Below are positions 39,001 through 49,448 of a stretch of DNA of 64,000 nucleotides, piece after piece. The notes under the pieces are model-generated. The model saw nothing but the letters and a program-made list of their open reading frames with translations, had not been told where the DNA came from and ran no database searches. The stretch comes from Hyalella azteca (taxonomy: Eukaryota; Arthropoda; Malacostraca; Amphipoda; Hyalellidae), in contig NW_025935717.1 of assembly GCF_000764305.2 (NCBI RefSeq), forward strand, positions 372,001 through 436,000, read 5' to 3'. Position numbers and translations under genes: made by a program. Every line of letters starts with the position of its first letter. The first letter of the stretch is position 1.

Positions 39001-42000
39001 CGAAGAGAATAGTAACGGGAAAATCAGTTTTTAAGAAGAACATTAAAAGCAGGAGGAGAAATTCCTCAGGGAAATTTACAAAAACATCCAGAAAGAGAAG
39101 CGGAATGAAGTCAAAAGAGAAGAAATTGGATAAACTGAGATCTAAAAGGAATATTGAAAAATTCAAGAAGGGGAGATCGGAACCCGTGAAGCCAAGACCC
39201 CTAGTTACTCGAACCAAGGCGAAAAATCAGAAAAAGTTATTAGCTTCGAGTCGCTCGTCGAGACAACGAAATGCAAAGTCTGCTAAGGCTTTGAAAGACA
39301 AGACCAGATCTTCAAGTGCTCGAAATAAAAATTCCATCACAATAAGATCGGAGAAATACAAGCAGCACCTCGCCAATGCCCAGAATAAGAAGCACCAGCT
39401 ATTATTGGCAAAGAAAAAATTGAGGTCAGTCCACTCCAAGGAGAGACGACCTAAGTCTTCAAAATCCCAAAATAATGAATTAAAATCTTCACACCTGAAG
39501 AAGCTTAAAATAACGAAGAAGAGTGGCAACGTATCGGCTATATTATCAATGGTGGTTAAATCATCTTCTAAAAATAAAAAACGTGCTCGATCAGGTCTCA
39601 GAAAATCCAAAGAGGGGAAGAGAAGACATCTTAGAAAATTAACTGCTAAGGGTGAATTTGTTTGCCGCACTCGGGGCAGAAGTAAAAAATGTCGGCCCAT
39701 GACAGCCGCAGAGCACAGGGATAGGATCAGAAAGCATTTTTCATTGGTGAAACAAAGTCAATTAAAGTTGAAGGAGCCCAAGAAAGGATGCCATGGCAAT
39801 GTGAATTCAAATTGTAAACAAAATAACCGTTGGGGAAACAGCAAGTCTTTTACTAAGAATACGCTAAAGAATAAAGATTTTCAGTCGAAAATGAAAGTGA
39901 AAGCAGGTTCACAGCGTCCAAGAAAGGCTCCTCGAGCAGAACAAAAATCCAAACGAAAAAATCAGCCCATCAGTTACGCAGCAAAAAAGACAGAAAAAAT
40001 ATCGGAATCAAAAAGTATTAGAAGAAGAACTCGCAATAAGGGAGAGATTGATCGTCAAAATAGTTCAACAAGAAATAGACAAGGACGTCCTCGATCGAAA
40101 AGAAACTCGATTAATGAGAAAAAATATGATGATAAACGAGGAAAACAAACGAAAAAAGTAAAGACATCTCAAAACACTTCAGGAAAGAAACTTGCTCGTA
40201 GATATTCATCAAGAACTAAAGAAATCAAATCAAGAAGCCGTGCAGACATAAAAGCAAACAAACGCAAAGCAGTAAACACTTTAGAACGTGCAGATACAAC
40301 TTCAATAAAATATCAAATGCATGGACATAGGAAACCAAAGCAAGATAAGAAATGGCGGAGAGACATGGAAATAGCTTCAAATCAAGTAATTTCAAGTTAT
40401 TTATTTAATAACTTCAACTCTAGAAATCGTAACATCGGTGAGACATCTTCCAGCCGTCGGCTACGGTCATCCCCGTTCGCTAACGTAATGTACAGAGCGA
40501 CTAATACAACGAATTCGGTTTTCGCAGTATGCTTTTTTTCGCAGCGTGTCATATTTAAAATTTTTGAAAGTTATAACAACATATTTGTTCCAGATATTCC
40601 AACTTTCATTCTAACTCAATGTATTTCTCTAAAGATATAATTTTTTTCCAGGTTTTCGTATATATCATTTTTAACGGAGCTTCGATTTTTATTCTGCGCC
40701 AAATTTGCTGTATTCCAACGCCCTTTAAATAACACTCTAACATTGGTTTTCATTTAATAATGTGTTCCACATGATATTTTATTTCCGTATTAATTATTTT
40801 ATTTTACATGATATTTATTTTCGTATTAAATGATATTAAATAATTTACGACACATTATATTAATTTTCGAGAACAAACGTTAAAGACGTTCGCCTACACA
40901 TTTCTCTCAACTTACAATTCATGTTTTGTGAACTTTGATCCGTTTTTGTTTATATTTTGTTAAAATTTAACAGTGACCAGCATTTCTATTTGTCGTAACA
41001 TTTTTGAGTTCGACTTAATCCAATCCAAATTGTAGCGCACGTGACATTTAATAATTTATTCATTAATCAACGAAGGTAAAAATATACATGTTGTCCTAGA
41101 TTGTTTTTACACTCGTTATCAATGTAGGCCTTAGCTGCTGTGGTTACAGCATTCGCTCGAGTCTAAAAAACCCTTGCAGGGATCTATTCCTGTCCACCGT
41201 ACCTCGTTTTTGAAGATATTTTTCATCAGCAATTAGTTCATTTCAAAATATATTGTGAAACTCTTTCTAAAATTTCCAAAACGATCCAACCTATAATTAA
41301 TTATCCTTTTTACAGCAAATGAGGCTCTGTATTTCCTCTCTTACATTTGCAATTCTGTGAAATGTCTGCTACCTAGAAATTTATCTTTCAGTGACATCAA
41401 AGAGCTTATTAATTATAGCTTGAAATCCCTCAATAATATATTTTAATGGAATTTTTAGCTGATTTTTTCATTCAGTCAGTTGACACTGTGATACATGTTT
41501 AAATTTCCATTCTGTTATATGAAGACACTTGACAGTTTTCCAGCTTGAATTTTGCCGGATTTTTTAAAATCTATTGATTGCTGAGAAATTCCTTAATTAT
41601 TGATATTTATTTATACGTTCGTTGACGTTGCTTACTTGAGAATTTGACAGTTTATAATCACTCCTCATAATTTTGAATTAAGAATTTCGCTATTCTTGGG
41701 TGTCACTAGCCAGTAAACTTCCATTGTATAAAAAGTATTAATTGAATGCAGTAAATGATATATTTTTCTGAGAAATTTATTTTAGTTAACCATAGTAATG
41801 AGGAATATGATAACTCACGTAGAAACAATAATGAAACTTTTGCTGGATGTAATATTTTTAGCATATAATAATGTATCATTGTCCTTGCTATACATAATAA
41901 TTCAGCATATTATAATAGATTATTGTGATTGCTAAGCTAAATATTTTAGGCATATAAACTAGATCATTTTTCTTGTTATACTTAATAAGTCAGTATATTA

Positions 42001-44982
42001 TAATAGATTATTATGATTGCTATGATAAATATTTTAGGCATATTAATCAAGATCATTGTTCTTGTTATACTTAATAATTCAGCGCATTATATAGATTATT
42101 CTTGTTATACTTAATAATTCAGCATATTATATAATAGATTATTATGATTGCTATGCTAAATATTTTAATCATATTATACTAGATCATTGTTCTTGTTATA
42201 CTTAATAATTCAGCATATCATAACAGATTATTGTGCCATAAAACATAATGTAAGCAAATTATAATACATCATTGCACGTTGTTCATTGTTGTGAACTTTT
42301 TGTGCTTCAGGGAAAGAAGTTCAAAGACGAACACGGCAAGAAGAGCGACCTGAAGAAGTCCATGCACCACGACCACAAGAGCGACCACAGCAAGAAATAT
42401 GACAAGAAAAAGTTCGACAAGCATAAGAAATCTCATAGTAAGAAAGCCAAACATAAGAATGATCATGATGATCATTGGCATGATGATCACGATGATCATG
42501 ACTGGCATGATGATCACAAAGGCTGGGATCATGAAGATCATAAAGGATGGGATCATGAAGATCATAAGGGTTGGGATCACCATCATAAAGATCATGACCA
42601 TCATGGCTGGGAGAAGAAGTCTGATGATCACGATGATCATCATAAAGACGATCATCATGACGACGACCATCATAAAGATGATCATCATGACGACCATCAT
42701 GATGATCATAAGAAAGACGATCACCATGACGACCATCATGATGACCATCATAAAGATGATCACCATGACGATGATCATAAAGATGATCACCATGACGATC
42801 ATCATGAAGATGATCATAAAGATCATGATGATCACAAAGGCTGGGATAAAAAGAAACACGATTTCCATAAAAGTTGGAAACGCAAAAGTCATAAAACGAA
42901 AAAAAGTTGGGGCGAGAAAGTGCACAAGGGAGTTGAAAAGGGTAAAGGGGATCACAAAGGCCACGATGATCACAAGGGCCACGATGACCACAAAGGCCAC
43001 GACGATCATAAAGGTTGGAAACACAAAGGCTGGGATCACAAAGGACACGATGATCACAAAGGCCACGATGATCATAAAGGTTGGGAACACAAAGGCTGGG
43101 ATCATAAAGGACACAATGATCACAAAGGCCACGATGATCATAAAGGTTGGAAACACAAAGGCTGGGATCACAAAGGACAGGATGATCACAAAGGCCATGA
43201 TGATCATAAAGGTTGGAAACACAAAGGCTGGGATCACAAAGGTAAGGTGTTAAGTAACAGTAGAGCATGGCCATCTTCCAGTGAACACATTTTGGGTCCA
43301 GTCAAGCTTGCACAAAATGTTTCGCCTCGCACATGACGACACCGACAGCTTTTTTTGCTCTCATTCAAAACTGCTTGCATCAAAGTATTTATGAAATTAG
43401 TTATCTTAAATCCCAAATAAATAAACAAACAAAGAAAAGTCAAATTTAATCAACTTTATCTTTATTGAAAACATTTTGGAGACCAGCATGTTCATGAGTA
43501 TCTATTAATAATTTTCTGCTAATATTATTTGGTATATGAACGAATAATTTTCAATTACTTTTGAGAACCTAGTTTCCAAACTTAGTTTAATTTGCACACA
43601 GAGAATGCATATGCACCATATTTTTACAGTTTATTTATGTTGCCTGCCCCTAGATTACCTAAAACTTCGGCCAAGAAGTGGCTAGTGACACTTTCCTATT
43701 CTTTTTTGTATTTCTGGATTTAATTTTCATTTAATTTCGTGGTAAACTGCACTATTTTTTGACAGAGTCTTCAATGCTATTGGACTGCTCCTGTCGTCTT
43801 TACGCACCTTGATGTAGCTTCCTTCATTTCTTCTTCCTCTTCTTGCCCAGCTTTCTTCTTGGAGTAGACGTGGTGTGTTTTAGGTAGTGAAAAGGTTCGA
43901 TCAAATGTTATTCAGATTTTTATTTGTGAATATATTATTTTCAATTATAATTTTGTGTCTAGATCTATATTTTATTTTTTCTGAACGCTTGTTATTGACT
44001 GAAAAAATATTGTGTGAACTTAAAGAATCGTTTTGAAAATTAGTCATATACGCACATCAAGTTGTTTCAAAACAGAATTTTGATTCTTCGATTTCAACTC
44101 TCAGGAGATGACCATAAAGGACATCACTCGGAAATTTCTCCAGTCCACGTCACTCCGGAGGACGTTCCTCACGATCCATCAGCTCTGTTTGTGGTCCCTG
44201 CTCCAGACCTTCGTCCTGCTCCGCCTCCAGCTTTCCAGAATGCGGCTCCTTATGGATCTGGGTCATCTCCTTCGGAGCAAATGGTTTATTATCCATATGC
44301 TTCTGCCACGGGTAGACACGAGGATTCCACAGGAAGACTCGCAGATTCCCCAGGAAGATATGAGATGGGCGATGATGATGAGAGACATTCCCGTGAAAGG
44401 TATCCTAGTTCATCACAACAGCCTCACCGTCCGCCCAAGCGCAGACGACCTTCTCATCCACCGAAAAAGTATCTTGGGAAGAGAAGACCTGGAGGTTTTA
44501 GAGGCAGATCCAACCAAGGTAAACGACCTCCTAATCCAGAAGCCGAGGAACACCGAATTCAAGATGATGATGATGATGTCGATGGTAGTAATTCGCCGCA
44601 CGACGAAGATGTACATGATAGCCGTCATCCACAAGGCGATGATGATGCTAGAGACTCGGGAAGATCACCTCCGAGATCAGAATCTGTAATTTATGGAAGT
44701 CATGGCGAATCTCTGTATGATCGTCCTGATCCACCCCACGATGATGATGGAGGATCCCATTCACCATCGGCACATAAGAGTATTTATGACTCTGATGATC
44801 CCTTCCGTCCGTCATTCGGTCCCTTTGCTGGACCGTTATCATCCGGTCCAGTCCATGATGACCGAAGACAGCCCGATGAATCAAATCCTGGTTTCACAAA
44901 AGTTGGACCGGGAACTATTCCGAGCTTCGACACCTTCGGGGACTTTGCTCCGCCTAATTTTGCGGGAAGTTCTTCCAGGTAA
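33031..44982 (+). CDS. Gene A: secreted Lys/His/Asp-rich repeat protein (7 coding exons)
   Basis: Exons: 33031-33045, 35624-35870, 36602-36747, 37252-37395, 38003-38155, 42311-43241 and 44105-44982; about 837 aa. All have AG/GT borders and matching phases. Exon 1 (MKKFS) joined to NKLLCFVLLILLKSTLVIG makes an ideal signal peptide, cut near residue 24. Residues about 89-235 are Lys/His/Gly-rich, including GFKNVYHKEEYKRKKKFFDD, which I recall as typical of an insect family of unknown function (perhaps DUF4779; unchecked). Exon 6 is Asp/His/Lys-rich with a 22-residue repeat. Exon 7 is Pro/Asp/Ser-rich with a KRRRP basic patch and ends FDTFGDFAPPNF. It is a paralogue of gene B by exon lengths and peptides. 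A secreted cuticle or matrix role is inferred. Confidence 0.8.
33778..33998. mobile_element. Candidate 221-bp MITE in gene A intron 1
   Basis: Left end CGAGACGCTGCAAAAATTGA; right end (reverse strand) CACGCAGAAAAATTGAGACA. Both are flanked by TA. Short imperfect inverted termini plus TA duplication fit a Tc1/mariner-type MITE. No coding capacity. Part of it (TTAGGATGACC...CATTTGGAC) resembles 8622-8668. Confidence 0.45.
34485..34585. repeat. Short 16-17-bp tandem repeat in gene A intron 1
   Basis: Five to six copies of TATTTTCAAACAACAAG with variation. Confidence 0.75.
35440..35475 (+). other. Possible alternative first coding exon of gene A
   Basis: ATG at 35440 reads MASLLFIVCTVM and ends at GTAATA, in phase 0 with exon 35624. 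It would give a different but still hydrophobic signal sequence. It has an acceptor-like GTCCAG just upstream but no TATA/Inr of the quality seen at 32804. Confidence 0.25.
38586..40640 (+). CDS. Alternative terminal exon of gene A: Lys/Arg/Ser-rich
   Basis: Acceptor TCAATTAG at 38585, then 684 open codons in phase 0, matching the donor at 38155. Splicing 38155 to 38586 gives an alternative product of about 919 aa. It starts DTRLKSAAEKFHVADAALER, a likely helical segment, followed by hundreds of residues dominated by Lys, Arg and Ser (RSRSR- and KSKSK-like, not strictly periodic). Near the middle VCRTRGRSKKC and GCHGNVNSNC supply four cysteines. The last about 80 residues are more hydrophobic (VFAVCFFSQRVIFKIF) to a stop at 40640; an unseen splice before this is possible. 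Codons are AAA/AGA-rich, unlike the AAG/GGC/CAC-rich neighbouring exons, suggesting separate origin or weaker selection. B has no such exon. It could instead be an independent gene. Confidence 0.6.
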   Translation, partial: DTRLKSAAEKFHVADAALERQIAKLKEKVLLIKKELGDNPMQQSENRKTLPTKISSKKHRENRLKVTDKVKGNEKRKKISRSKSSRKYLRARYLKEGSRTNSSRKITGKSKQKSKAVVEPAKASHKRNLQNSTVKSVVSKRIVTGKSVFKKNIKSRRRNSSGKFTKTSRKRSGMKSKEKKLDKLRSKRNIEKFKKGRSEPVKPRPLVTRTKAKNQKKLLASSRSSRQRNAKSAKALKDKTRSSSARNKNSITIRSEKYKQHLANAQNKKHQLLLAKKKLRSVHSKERRPKSSKSQNNELKSSHLKKLKITKKSGNVSAILSMVVKSSSKNKKRARSGLRKSKEGKRRHLRKLTAKGEFVCRTRGRSKKCRPMTAAEHRDRIRKHFSLVKQSQLKLKEPKKGCHGNVNSNCKQNNRWGNSKSFTKNTLKNKDFQSKMKVKAGSQRPRKAPRAEQKSKRKNQPISYAAKKTEKISESKSIRRRTRNKGEIDRQNSSTRNRQGRPRSKRNSINEKKYDDKRGKQTKKVKTSQNTSGKKLARRYSSRTKEIKSRSRADIKANKRKAVNTLERADTTSIKYQMHGHRKPKQDKKWRRDMEIASNQVISSYLFNNFNSRNRNIGETSSSRRLRSSPFANVMYRATNTTNSVFAVCFFSQRVIFKIFESYNNIFVPDIPTFILTQCISLKI
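40825..40840 (+). terminator. Candidate polyA signals after the alternative exon
   Basis: Two ATTAAA hexamers at 40825 and 40835, about 185 nt after the stop at 40640. They would fit a transcript ending after the Lys/Arg/Ser-rich exon. Confidence 0.35.
41115..41205 (+). other. tRNA-like sequence (SINE or tRNA pseudogene)
   Basis: CTTAGCTGCTGTGGTTACAG then CATTCGCTCGAGTC resembles a tRNA D-arm/A box. GCAGGGATCTATTCCTG lies where a T-arm/B box (GGTTCRANTCC) would be. It does not fold as a full tRNA, so a decayed tRNA-derived SINE is more likely. Confidence 0.35.
41845..42270. repeat. About 88-bp AT-rich tandem repeat before exon 42311
   Basis: Four to five copies of a unit containing TTCTTGTTATACTTAATAAT then TCAGCATATTATAATAGATT. 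Each copy has a T-rich tract ending TCAG, like a decoy 3' splice site, just upstream of the true acceptor GTGCTTCAG at 42301-42310. Confidence 0.85.
42311..43241 (+). CDS. Gene A exon 6: Asp/His/Lys/Gly/Trp repeat domain
   Basis: Phase 0 start after GTGCTTCAG; phase 1 end at CACAAAG|GTAAGG. It opens GKKFKDEHGKKSDLKK. About 42460-42850 encodes Asp/His runs (HDDHHKDDHHDD) with Lys spacers. About 42950-43240 has a 66-bp (22-residue) tandem unit, DDHKGHDDHKGWKHKGWD-like, about four copies. The composition predicts many His/Asp metal-ligand sites and strong charge; aromatic Trp recurs once or twice per unit. If the donor is not used, a stop follows at 43334. The minus-strand frames here are mirror artefacts of GAT/CAT codons. 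Confidence 0.88.
44105..44982 (+). CDS. Gene A terminal exon: Pro/Asp/Ser-rich tail
   Basis: Acceptor CAACTCTCAG. The split Gly codon joins as WDHKG|DDHKGHHSEISPVHV, and the same DDHKGHH lies inside gene B's terminal exon, fixing the homology. Then come Pro/Ala-rich sequence, a basic PPKRRRPSHPPKKYLGKRRP patch, acidic IQDDDDDVDG, and a Ser/Pro/Asp-rich part ending FDTFGDFAPPNFAGSSSR. The basic patch followed by an acidic run is also present in B. Confidence 0.88.
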
Positions 44983-45246
44983 AAAAGTAGGCAGGTATTT
45001 CTTGCTCGGTTTATTTTCCGGACTATATTTGTATTTTAACTTATTTTTTTGCGGTTTCGGTGTAATTTCGAGTTTGATGATACGATGGTTGATATAGGAG
45101 TTCTGTTAAGCTTTATTTCGACCAATACGTGAACGAACGCTCGTCGAATGATACCGATTACCGACTAGAAAAGTGAAGTCAATGGCCATTTTAAGTCACT
45201 ATCAATAATCAAAATGTACTATGCGTCTCTCTGCAGATCGTGATTT

Positions 45247-45252
45247 AATAAA
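45247..45252 (+). terminator. Gene A polyadenylation signal
   Basis: AATAAA, 265 nt after the gene A stop at 44982. Motif and position only. Confidence 0.5.
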
Positions 45253-45259
45253 TTGTTCG

Positions 45260-47980
45260 TTTATTATATCGCAATTAGACCAGATTGATTAGATCTAGAG
45301 AAATTATTCGGACATTATTCTTCTGTATAGACCATATATTATGTTTTCTCAAAGTTCGCTCAGATATTATTTTGTTTGCTACTTATTTCAAGTTTTTTTT
45401 AAATATTTAGATTTTGTTCTTTTTGTTCATCAACAGTTGATCTTGAATGATGTTTGAGATTGTATCAATAGTTACGATTGCTTAATATAATATTCGTAAA
45501 AGCCATAAGTCTAAGAACGCATGAGTGTTCCTAGAAACATTCTCCTTATCCATAATGCCCGTAATTGTTATTGTCCCTTTCCATTTAAAATATGATTACT
45601 TCAAATTGCATTTATTATATACAGATGATGATGATGATGATGGCTGCTAAATATTTCGCTAATTAATAGTTTACAATTTATTGCTGTTCTGCCTTTTTTT
45701 TGCTTCGGGTTTAAGTTCCTAAATTGCCTTGTTTTAAATTTTAAGGAACTGTTGACTAATTCTATGTATATCTGGATCCATGGGACGTTCAAAATTCTAC
45801 TGAAATAAAGTATTCCCTCTATATCATACTTATTGCATTTTATTTTTTCACTGTCAGCCAGAATAATCCAGAAAATTAGTTTTAACATAACACTTTTTAT
45901 TACTGTTGGAAACTTGCCAGTAGTCAATGTTTGATCGATCGAGAATTGAAAATAAGCGATGAATAGGGCATGAGTTATTTCGTATTAAAAAAAGAAATTT
46001 TTCATCGAAATAAAATTTAAAATAAAAATGGAAGATGGACTGGAATTAAGATCCATTAACACTCTGCATGGAGATTCAGTACACACTTAGCATCAAAACA
46101 AACTTTCACAAAAGGTCGTAACATTAGTCAATAAATTTCAATCAAATGTCATGCACCGTTAAATAGTAAGTAAATAAAATATAACTCAGTACTCACTGCA
46201 GTGAGTGACAGAGAGCGCATTTTCTCGTCGACGAAAACTTGAGGTCACGGACGGACGGACAGACAGACAGACAGACAGACAGAAGGACATGGCGAGCACA
46301 ATAGTGCATTTTTTCATAAATGAGTAAATGCGCTAATAAGTGTTTTTCGAAGATAAAATATAAATGCTTATAATAATTTTTATCTTTTAAAGCATAGATT
46401 TAATTGAGACGATTTTACATGAGGCATTTCGGTGCACGACAAAATATTGTATTGAATGAATCATTTAATCTCAGGTCATTTAGACGGGTTTCATAGTAAT
46501 GCAAACTTGTTAAAAATTCCGTAAATACTTTAGCCTGAAGTTGTTTGTATTGGAAACTTAGGCAATTCTCATACTATGTTAAATAGATTACGCCAGCTGA
46601 GCGAAATTATTTATAATATCAGACTTCAACAAATAAAATGTACCGATGAAGCCGAATACTATCCGAGTAGAGCTTTGGACTTTGAAAATTCAACTCAGGT
46701 TTAAAAATTGCAATATTTTAAAAGGAAGATATGACTTGTGTACATGGTCTGATGTTGAATAAATTAGCGTGAGTGCATGACGTGAGTATTTAAGCATTAT
46801 TTCTATTCATTCGGGGTTCCGCAATGAAGCTCAATTCTTTTCATGGTGTAACAAAATAAATAGAAAATACAAAGAAATTACTGGTCTCCTAAATGTATAT
46901 AAAATTATGGGTTACAAGTTTTTAGCACTGTAAGACACTTTGATGTCCTGAAAAATTAGAAAAAATTTAGGATTAGTTATAACATTGTTTTAAACGAATG
47001 CCATGTATTTTAAAATGTTCATATAAGTTTACTACATCATTGGCATTATTTAGTAAACTTTCCGCTTCTTCTCGCCTAAGAGATCAAACAACAGAGGAAG
47101 ACAAGGGCTTAGCGTGGGAGGCTTGCAAATAACAGGTGATGGATTCACACGAAAAAAAATTAGGAGGAAATATCATGTGAAGGAATGTTAATATTAACGG
47201 CTATATGTGCACTCTCTCAGCGTCCGGTCAATCCGAGAGTTACACGAGTACGGAGCTGGATGCATGTGGTGCTCGGCCAAAATGCTTTTGATGGCTGATC
47301 GTCTGCTTGATCGTTTAATTTGATTCAAACTTTAGTAACGAATTCTCACTGTTCTCTGTACTGCGTTTAACAAAATCAAACAGATCGGATGACCAGAATA
47401 CTGCCTGGCGCAAGATAGCGGTTTAATACTTTTAAAGATTACGGATGCCAATAGGAGAATGTATGCAAGATATGCTCGCCGAGCGTATAGGAAAAACTTC
47501 CCAAAATATTTGGGAAACAAATAGTGCCTTAAATATGTACTTTTTTAATAGTGCCTGGAATGCAGAGATGGACTGATGCTGACTGATGATGGACTAGTAT
47601 AACTCGACAGAGTGATGGTCAAAACACCTCTTAAACAAGAGCTAACAGACACTATAGATTATGAATTTTAATTTGAGAATAACTCAAGTCGGTGAGTAGC
47701 TTGTGGTTGCAAATAAATATCAACGGATCACAGACCAACAAACATAGAGACTATAAACGCCTAGGGTGTGGTCATCCTCATATGTTTATTATCTGACCTC
47801 ATTTGCTTTGAGTTCAGTAGGTCACTGGGACGTTGAGTTAACAGTTTATGTGTCATGAGGACGTCTCGTCTTCATTGTTGAAGACGTCTCGTCTTCATTA
47901 GGAGGAGGCACATCTCTATGATAGGGCACGTAGCTTTAACATGACAGCCCCAGTTTGGTACCTCGGACAGTGGCAGTGAT
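45260..47980. other. Spacer between genes A and B
   Basis: AT-rich. Contains a (GACA)n/(GACG)n microsatellite at about 46246-46285. No gene is recognised. Confidence 0.45.
46246..46285. repeat. (GACR)n microsatellite
   Basis: Two GACG units then about seven GACA units. Confidence 0.9.
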
Positions 47981-47984
47981 GTAC

Positions 47985-48565
47985 TAGTCACTGTATTATA
48001 CAGTCACTAGCTGTACCAGACACTGTACTAGTACAGTCACTAGAGCTACCAGACAATGTACTAGTACAGTCACTAGGCCACTTGAGCTACCAGACACTGT
48101 ACTAGTACAGACACTAGATGTACCAGTTACTGTACTAGTAGTATTCACTAGATGTACCAGACACTGTACTAGTAGTATTATCTAGATGTACCAGACACTG
48201 TACTAGTACAGTCACTAGATGTACCAGACACTGTACTAGTGCAGTCACTAGATGTACCAGACACTGTACTAGTACACTCACTAGATGTACCAACCAGTCA
48301 GTAGATGTGCCAGTCACTGCACTAGTAGTCACTAGAGCTACCAGACACTGTACTAGTGCAGTCACTAGATATACCGGACACTAGATGTACCAGTCAATGT
48401 ACTAGTACAGTCACTAGATGTACCAGTCACTAGATGTACCTGTCACTGTGCTAGTACAGTCACTAGATGTACCTGTCACTGTACTAGTACAGTCACTAGA
48501 TGTACCAGACACTAGATGCACCAGTCACTCTACTTCTACTAGTACAGTCACTGGATGTAATAGTC
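47985..48565. repeat. CTAG-rich minisatellite (about 33-36 bp)
   Basis: About 15 imperfect copies of units such as ACTAGTACAGTCACTAGATG then TACCAGACACTGT. Each unit has one or two CTAG/ACTAGT palindromes, so the array is dense in short self-complementary sites. Frames translating as VTVLVQSLDVP are artefacts. Confidence 0.9.
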
Positions 48566-49250
48566 ATTGTCGTAGGAATACATCGGTCAAATTAATTAGG
48601 CGGGTACATATCCAAGTACAGACTTTGATTTATAGTAGTACATACTAGTAGTAGAACATAGAAGTATAGTTGGTACTAATACCAACACGTATAGCAGAAA
48701 ATTTAGTTCTTCATTTAACTCACGACCATTCATTTTAAATGTGAAACTTTTGTCAACAATGCCTGATCTCATGTGCACTCAATTATGCATGGCATGTCGA
48801 CGTTAACACCCCGAAAAATTCTAAAAAATTCTCAACATGAAGAGGGAAATGAAGACAGGTTTCCGATCACTCTATGACTTTTATTGATGCTATATATAAA
48901 ATAATTAAGATATTAATAATACACAAAAATACATAACAAACTCTAATGCAATATATAAACTACACACTTTAAAAAAAACTGTGACCGGAACACTTCATTA
49001 TTTCAAGAATGCATTTCATTGCTTTCTTTTTATCATTTCAGAAACACTGTCGATTGGAGGCCATTTTAATAGTAAAAATATTGCAAGAAATATCCAATTC
49101 TGATGAACATCAACTGAAATAAAGTATTTTGAAGCAGATGGAGATTCAAAATAGTCGCTGAGTATGGTGAAACACATGAAAAACATCTGTCGAGATCATT
49201 GCTTTGGTTGCAATAATGTCGTAGTTTAATGTTAGTCATTCACTTAAGTA

Positions 49251-49320
49251 GCATGGTTATCTCTTACTCGATTTTCTCTTTCACTGTCTCGCTGTTTTTC
49301 GTACCTAGTGGTATTTTATA
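49251..49320. repeat. Partial copy of gene B coding sequence in its 3' flank
   Basis: GCATGGTTATCTCTTACTCG and the following about 30 bases match 50182-50230, inside the terminal exon of B, with about three differences. See findings. Confidence 0.85.
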
Positions 49321-49353
49321 TTATGCCAAACAAATGACTAATGTTATGAACCA

Positions 49354-49359
49354 TTTATT
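49354..49359 (-). terminator. Gene B polyadenylation signal
   Basis: TTTATT on plus is AATAAA on minus, about 90 nt after the gene B stop at 49449. Confidence 0.55.
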
Positions 49360-49448
49360 TTTGGTACGAATCGAAAAACCGGAAAGATGCCTGGGAACTC
49401 AAAAGTATGCGTGTATTTCTAATCTCTACAAGAATGTCAATGAATTAA

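Noticed and set aside
42269..43274. Large minus-strand frames (Ile/Phe/Met-rich and Asp/Arg/His-rich) opposite gene A exon 6
   Set aside because: Mirror images of GAT/CAT/AAA-rich codons on the plus strand; the plus exon has proper splice sites and a homologue in gene B.
43770..43870. Lys/Arg-rich minus-strand stretch (YSKKKLGKKRKKK) in a gene A intron
   Set aside because: Open for only about 20 codons; no splice sites in phase. It may be a relic of a Lys-rich exon but is not supported.
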